Of a stretch of 39,314 nt of DNA, positions 35,330 to 39,314 are shown piece by piece. This DNA comes from Paracoccus bogoriensis (GTDB taxonomy: Bacteria > Pseudomonadota > Alphaproteobacteria > Rhodobacterales > Rhodobacteraceae): assembly GCF_019431455.1 (NCBI RefSeq), contig NZ_JAHYSR010000028.1:1-39314 (forward strand), in the 5' to 3' direction. The notes below the pieces were generated by a model. It made no database searches. It saw only the letters and a list, made by a program, of their open reading frames with translations, and had not been told where the DNA came from. Position 1 is the first letter of the stretch. Each line of letters opens with the position of its first letter. The position numbers were made by a program, and so were the translations under genes.

Positions 35330-36255
35330 CGCTTGCGGATTACGTCAAGATCCTCGGCCGCGGCCCCGGCCGGTCGCGCAATCTGACGATGGACGAGGCC
35401 GAGGCGGCCATGGCGCTGATCCTGGCGGGCCGGGCCGACCCGCACGCCATCGGCGCGGCTCTGATGCTGATGCGGCTGCGGGGCGAGAGCCCCGAGGAAA
35501 TCGCGGGCTTCACCCGCGCCCTGCGCGCCATCCTGCCGCCCCTGCCGCAGGCCGATCTGGACTGGCCGAGCTACGCCGCCGGGCGCAGCCGCGCCCTGCC
35601 TTGGTTCCTGCTGGCCGCCCGGCAGGTCGCGCGGACCGGGGCGCGGGTGCTGATCCACGGCTGGAACGCGCACCAGGCGGGCGGGGCCGATGTGCGCAGC
35701 GCGCTGGCGCTGGCCGGGATCGCCCGCGCCGACAGCCCGGACGACGCTGCCCGCCTGCTCGACCGCGACGGCATCGCCTATCTGCCGCTGGAATGCTTCG
35801 CCCCGCAGGCGCTGGCGCTGTTGCGCCTGCGCGAGGTGCTGGGCTTGCGGTCCTGCGTCAACACCGTCTGCCGGATGCTGAACCCGGCGGGGGCGGCAGC
35901 GGCGGTGCAGGGCGTGTTCCATCCGCCCTATCTGGCGCTGCAACAGGCTGCCGGCGCGATCCTGGGCCAGCCGCGCCTTGGCATCCTCAAGGGCGGCGGG
36001 GGCGAGTTCGAGCGCAACCCGTCCAAGCCCGTCACTCTCTGGCGCCTGACCGAAGGCACCCCGCACGAGACCGCGCTGCCCCCGCTTGTGCCCGGGCCGC
36101 AGCGGCTCGCCGATCTGCCCCACCCGCCGCAGGTGCTGGCCGACCTCTGGGCGGGCCGCCTGCGCGACCCCTTCGCGGAGGCGATCGTCGCCGGCACCGC
36201 CGAGGCCGCGCTGTTGACCCTGAACGCAACCGCCGTCCACCCCCTTCCCGCCTGA
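35326..36255 (+). CDS. TrpD2/YbiB-like glycosyltransferase family 3 protein in the nitrate operon
   Basis: A 309-residue protein related to anthranilate phosphoribosyltransferase. Residues 1-70 form the helical N domain (LADYVKILGRGPGRSRNLTMDEAEAAM, LMLMRLRGESPEEIAGFTRALR). The central domain has VLIHGWNAHQAGGADVRSALAL in place of the TrpD KHGNR…SGSADVLEALG block. It also has LREVLGLRSCVNTVCRMLNPAG, comparable to the TrpD RxLGxRTxFNxLGPLxNP region. The altered substrate loops suggest it is not TrpD. The YbiB/TrpD2 branch is reported to bind nucleic acid. It starts with a GTG that overlaps the nasC stop (GTGA). Its role in nitrate assimilation is unknown. Confidence 0.78.
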   Translation: MTLADYVKILGRGPGRSRNLTMDEAEAAMALILAGRADPHAIGAALMLMRLRGESPEEIAGFTRALRAILPPLPQADLDWPSYAAGRSRALPWFLLAARQVARTGARVLIHGWNAHQAGGADVRSALALAGIARADSPDDAARLLDRDGIAYLPLECFAPQALALLRLREVLGLRSCVNTVCRMLNPAGAAAAVQGVFHPPYLALQQAAGAILGQPRLGILKGGGGEFERNPSKPVTLWRLTEGTPHETALPPLVPGPQRLADLPHPPQVLADLWAGRLRDPFAEAIVAGTAEAALLTLNATAVHPLPA

Positions 36256-36271
36256 ACCCGGAGCGCCCGCC

Positions 36272-37187
36272 ATGAAAACCTTCCCTATGTTCCTGCAGAT
36301 GGCCGGCCGGCATGTCGTGATCGTGGGCGGGGGCTAACAGGCGGCACAGGAGGCCCGCCTGATGCCCAAGACCGAGGCGCGCATGGTGCTGGCCGCGCCC
36401 GAGCTCGACCCCGAACTGGCGGAACTCGTCGCCTCGGGCCGGGCCGAACAGGCTGCGACCCTCTCGGTCGATCTGTTCCGCGGCGCGGCGCTCGTGTTCA
36501 TCGCCACCGGCTGCGTCGCCTTCGACCACGCTGCCCATGCGCTGGCCAGGGAGGCCGGGGCGCTGGTGAACGTGGTGGACCGCCCGGCGCTGTGCGACGC
36601 GATTACCCCCTCCCTCGTCGATCGCGACCCAGTGGTCTTGGCGATCTCGACCGAAGGGACCGCCCCGGTCCTGGCCCGCCAAGCGCGTGGTGCGGCTGAA
36701 GTCCGGCGACCCCGGCGTCTTCGGCCGCCTGGCCGAGGAGCTCGAGGCCGCCCGCGCCGCTGGGATCCCGGTCGAGATCGTCCCCGGCGTCATCGCCGCC
36801 TGCGCCGCCGCCGCGACCCTGGGCCGCCGCCTCTCCGAACGCGGGCAGACCGACCGGCTGATGCTGGCCACCGCCACCTGCCGCCCGGGCGATCCCGAAC
36901 CGGACTGGCCCGCGATGCTGCGCGAGGGCACGACGCTCGCCATCTACATGGGCCTGCGCCGGGCGGGGCCGCTGGTGCAGGCGCTCGCCGGCGCGGGCGT
37001 GCCCCTGTCGCTCGAGGCCGAGGTGGTCGCCGCTGCCTCGACCGCACGCGAGCGCGTCCTGCGCTGCCGGCTGGGCGACCTGCCTGGCGCACTCGCCCGC
37101 GCCGGGATCGCCGAGGCCGCGGTGATCTTCCTGCGCTGGCCCAAGGCGGCGAGCCCCGCCCCCGCGAAAGGCCCCCGCGCCGCCTGA
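36272..37187 (+). pseudogene. cysG: Siroheme synthase, disrupted
   Basis: The gene begins normally at the ATG at 36272 (MKTFPMFLQMAGRHVVIVGGG), the NAD-binding start of the precorrin-2 dehydrogenase/ferrochelatase domain. Codon 22 is TAA (36335-36337) where the family has a Glu codon (GGGEQA). The frame then continues to LAISTEGTAPVLARQ. At about 36678-36682 it jumps to AKRVVRLKSGDP in another frame, the middle of the uroporphyrinogen III methyltransferase domain, which runs to 37187. By comparison with the 457-residue CysG layout, roughly 160 codons between these motifs are missing. Premature stop, internal deletion and frameshift make a functional product very unlikely. It follows the TrpD2-like gene by 16 bp. 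Confidence 0.85.
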
Positions 37188-37526
37188 CGGCTGCGCGCGC
37201 CGGCACCCCGGCGTCGGATCGCGCAGGGGATCCCGGACTGCGGCCCCCGTCCTGCCGCGCGACCGCTTCTGCCCGCCGCGCGTCGCTGGGCCTGCGTCGA
37301 TCGAGCCGTCCGGGAACAGCACCAGCCGCCCCGCCGCCTTCGCCCGTCTCGGATCGCCCCGCGCGAGAGCTGACGCCATGCGCGGCGCATTGCCGCTCGC
37401 TCATGCCCTGCATCGGCGGCTCCGAAAATCGTTCCTGGTCAGATGCTTATTCGCTTGATGGGTGGCGCGGACAGAGCGAACACGGGTTCCACGAAGCCGA
37501 TGCAACTCACCTCGGGAGCCCCGGCT
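37188..37526. other. Gap without recognised gene
   Basis: This 339-bp stretch is GC-rich at its left side and falls in GC at the right. A minus-strand frame over 37190-37379 includes AKAAGRLVLFPDGSIDA, faintly like phage terminase small-subunit pieces, but it is too weak to call. No promoter, terminator or RNA was recognised. A GGGAG ribosome site for the next gene lies at its right end. Confidence 0.4.
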
Positions 37527-37787
37527 ATGACCACCCCCGCCACCCTCACCGACCTCATCCGCGCCGCCGCCCATGCCCTGATCCGCCGCGACACGCTGGA
37601 AATCCAGGACCTCGCCCGGATCAGCGAAGGCTGGCTGCAGAGCGATGACGGCGAGCCATTGTCCGCCATTGATCCGAGGACAATGGCGAGCGACGCGCAG
37701 CGCCTGCTCCTCGATGCGATCCTCGAAGCCGCCTGCCTGTTCAAGGGCGAGCCGAGTGAGCTCGAGAGCGCGCTCGAGGACGTCTGA
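37527..37787 (+). CDS. Small hypothetical protein of an accessory region
   Basis: An 86-residue soluble protein (MTTPATLTDLIRAAAHALIRRDTLEIQDLARISEGWLQ…ALEDV), helical and acidic at its C terminus. The ATG at 37527 follows GGGAG by 8 nt; an upstream ATG at 37443 is less likely. It is followed after 29 bp by the next small gene in the same direction. The style (short, mobile-element type, GC like the host) fits cargo genes of conjugative or phage-like elements. I do not recognise a family. Confidence 0.6.
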   Translation: MTTPATLTDLIRAAAHALIRRDTLEIQDLARISEGWLQSDDGEPLSAIDPRTMASDAQRLLLDAILEAACLFKGEPSELESALEDV

Positions 37788-37816
37788 TCCCCACCATTCC
37801 AAGACGGAGGTCCACC

Positions 37817-38014
37817 ATGCCCCGCCGCAAGACCGACCCCGCCGCCTCCCGCGATGCCGTGCTTCTCGAGATCGCCCGGCGCCGCCTCTTCCTCGAGACG
37901 CTCGAGACCCGAAACTCCGACCGGCTCGCTTTTCACGACGTTGCCGTCTGGGCGATCCGCGACGCGCTCGCCGATGCTTACGAGGCCGGACTCCCCGCCG
38001 CCACCCAATCCTGA
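37817..38014 (+). CDS. DUF6900-like small protein
   Basis: A 65-residue protein with a perfect GGAGG site 6 nt before the ATG. The segment LLEIARRRLFLETLETRNSDRLAFHDVAVWAIRDALADAYEAG resembles the DUF6900 domain, a short conserved module of plasmids and integrative elements (family name from memory; function unknown). It is the last intact gene before a breakpoint at about 38041. Confidence 0.65.
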   Translation: MPRRKTDPAASRDAVLLEIARRRLFLETLETRNSDRLAFHDVAVWAIRDALADAYEAGLPAATQS

Positions 38015-38160
38015 AAGGACGCCGCCATGAGCACGACCACCATCTTCAGGTTCTGTGCCAGCGTCGTGTGCAGGCCGAAGACCGGGAAGATCAGGATCTG
38101 CGTCACGACCGCGACGCCGTAGCCGACGATGACGTTGGCGACGGATTCGAGCAGCGACAT
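37978..38160 (-). pseudogene. DUF7220-like small membrane protein, truncated
   Basis: The minus strand encodes MSLLESVANVIVGYGVAVVT, then QILIFPVFGL, then HTTLAQNLK. This resembles the N-terminal two-thirds of DUF7220-like proteins (family name from memory), with one hydrophobic segment. The similarity stops at about 38042, where the strand runs back into the start of the plus-strand gene, so the last 30 or so residues are foreign. The expected first ATG (38176-38178) is followed at once by TAG (38173-38175); the ATG at 38158-38160 is an internal restart. GGTGG precedes the first ATG, 9 bp downstream of the methyltransferase stop. Confidence 0.55.
38027..38122 (+). pseudogene. Truncated start of a third small gene
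   Basis: AAAGGA and an ATG at 38027 open MSTTTIF…, but after about five codons the DNA becomes the reverse complement of the DUF7220-like gene. The frame ends by chance at 38120-38122 after 31 codons. This looks like the 5' end of the next gene of the small operon, cut off by a rearrangement. Confidence 0.4.
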
Positions 38161-38187
38161 GAGGCGCGACTGCTACATGTCACCACC

Positions 38188-39314
38188 TCATCCATCGGCC
38201 AACAGTTCAACAGCGAGAGTTCGCAACGCATGCGCCGCAACCAGGGGAGCCACGCCGTTGCCACAGAGCCGAAGCCGGTCCACCCGGTGGGCCAGCCCAT
38301 CAGCGCCTCGACGAACAGCGGGTTCAAGGTTCGGCGCGCATCGCAGGTATTCAGCCCAGCCATCGGCGTCACCAGGACCTGGCGGCCAAGAAGGCCGTTC
38401 ACCGCCGTGTTCGCCAGCGTCGTCGCCCCATCCTTGTGTTCCCGCGCCGTCGGCGTCATCCACATCCCGGCCGAATGCGTCAGATCGGCCGACCGGCGGT
38501 TGCCTGCACTCGGCGTGCAGCCATCGTTCGCCATAGGCGTCGGCCAGAGCGCGGCCGTGGTCGCCAGGTTCATGCCGTGCTGGCCTGCTTCCTGCGACGG
38601 CGTAGGCTTCGTCTGCCGGTTCTCGTTCGCGCTGGCCCTCGGCGTCGGCCAGAGCCGCAGCAATTCCGTCCGGTTCCCGCCACTCGACCGGGTGCCAGAG
38701 CAGGCGCGCGGGGTCGGCCAGCTCGTCCCCCTCGCGGATTGCGAGGATGAAGAGCCGCTCGCGCTTGTGGGGCGCGCCGACTTCCGCCGCTGTGAAGAGG
38801 CCTGCCGCAAGGCAGTAGCCCATGCCCACCAGTCCGCTGGCGACTTCGGGGAAGCCGAGGCGGAGATGATGGGCGACATTCTCGAGGAACACGAAGGGCG
38901 GCGCGACCTCGCCAATGATGCGGGCGACGTGCGGCCAGAGATGGCGCGCGTCTGCCGTGCCCCGACGCTTGCCCGCGACGGAGAACGGTTGGCACGGATA
39001 GCCCGCAGTGACGATGTCCACCGCACCGCGCCAAGGGTGGCCGTCGAAGGTGGCAACGTCGTCCCAGACAGGCGCGCGATCCAGGGACGCCCTCGGGCGG
39101 TCACTCGGACCATGTATGGATGGCGCCCGCAGGGCAAGGGTTTTTCGGTTGATGCTGGTGTAATATCGGTTGCGGCCATGTATACCGCGTCTGGATTGCA
39201 GCACGTTGGCTGCGCGCCCCGATGAATGTCCGCGGTTGCTTTGGTCCCAATCAATGGCACGCGCTTCAAGGCGCTCCGGTCCGAACAGGGTGTCCTTGGC
39301 GATATGTCCGTCAT
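38188..39314 (-). pseudogene. C5 DNA-cytosine methyltransferase lacking a recognisable N terminus
   Basis: From about 39078 down to 38188 the frame encodes a 5-methylcytosine DNA methyltransferase. It has VDIVTAGYPCQPFSVAGKR (motif IV with the catalytic Cys), FVFLENV (motif VI), GAPHKRERLF (motif VIII) and, near the end, RLRLCGNGVAPLVAAHALRTL (motifs IX/X region). The stop is at 38188-38190. About 60 residues before the PCQ motif the AdoMet-binding motif I (FxGxGG) should appear. Instead the open frame continues to the window edge with unrelated sequence (for example AKDTLFGPERLEARAIDWDQ). The enzyme is therefore probably truncated or fused to foreign DNA and inactive, unless the true 5' end lies beyond the window. 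Confidence 0.7.

Noticed and set aside
37190..37379. Minus-strand frame with AGRLVLFPDGSIDA resembling phage terminase small subunit
   Set aside because: Similarity is short and the rest of the frame is low complexity.
39101..39112. 12-bp match TCACTCGGACCA shared with 243-254 near the window start
   Set aside because: A 12-mer shared within a 39-kb two-strand search is expected by chance; flanking bases differ.
1..39314. CRISPR arrays, tRNA and rRNA genes
   Set aside because: No regularly spaced repeats and no tRNA or rRNA signature sequences were seen on either strand.

Overview
The window is chromosomal DNA of a high-GC alphaproteobacterium, most likely a Rhodobacteraceae member close to Paracoccus. 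The evidence is the glyQ–(small membrane protein)–glyS order, the pyrH–frr–uppS–cdsA–dxr–rseP–bamA–skp cluster, a BacNav-type sodium channel after pyrH, and a Paracoccus-like nasTS/nitrate assimilation cluster. There are no rRNA or tRNA genes and no CRISPR array.

Layout. 1–486: debris of IS110 and IS3 transposases, with a pair of 22-bp direct repeats. 487–4018: glycyl-tRNA synthetase operon on the minus strand. 4072–5424: exported SPOR-like/peptidoglycan-binding protein, convergent with a TrkH potassium transporter (5429–6880). 6929–9705: persulfide dioxygenase (Blh-like) and SulP-STAS anion transporter behind a promoter that carries a BigR/SqrR-type operator. 9761–11625: ppx–rlmE. 11720–13815: AraC-type regulator and miaA on the minus strand. 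13897–23228: a dense plus-strand housekeeping run for UMP kinase, Na+ channel, ribosome recycling, isoprenoid and phospholipid synthesis, and outer-membrane assembly, with many 1–4 nt overlaps.

The envelope cluster stops abruptly after skp. The usual fabZ/lpxA/lpxB continuation is absent. In its place (23.24–24.93 kb) lie decayed pieces of IS630, a possible phage portal gene, IS3 and IS5.

24936–36255 is a complete-looking nitrate assimilation locus. It holds the NasT/NasS sensor–antiterminator pair, a leader with an ANTAR-type hexaloop hairpin, the NrtABC importer, siroheme nitrite reductase with a true Rieske partner, a molybdenum nitrate reductase, and a TrpD2-like protein of unknown role that is translationally coupled to the reductase. 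The siroheme synthase gene that follows (36272–37187) is broken by an in-frame stop and by an internal deletion with a frameshift. The pathway's own siroheme supply gene is therefore dead here.

37.19–39.31 kb is a decayed accessory region. It has two small intact-looking genes, a breakpoint that truncates two genes facing each other, and a cytosine-5 DNA methyltransferase lacking a recognisable AdoMet-binding N terminus.

No wholly new system is evident. The most interesting points are the TrpD2-like gene in the nitrate operon, the broken siroheme synthase beside a siroheme enzyme, the NasT leader hairpin, the sulfide-type operator embedded in the blh promoter, and the Na+ channel coupled to pyrH.
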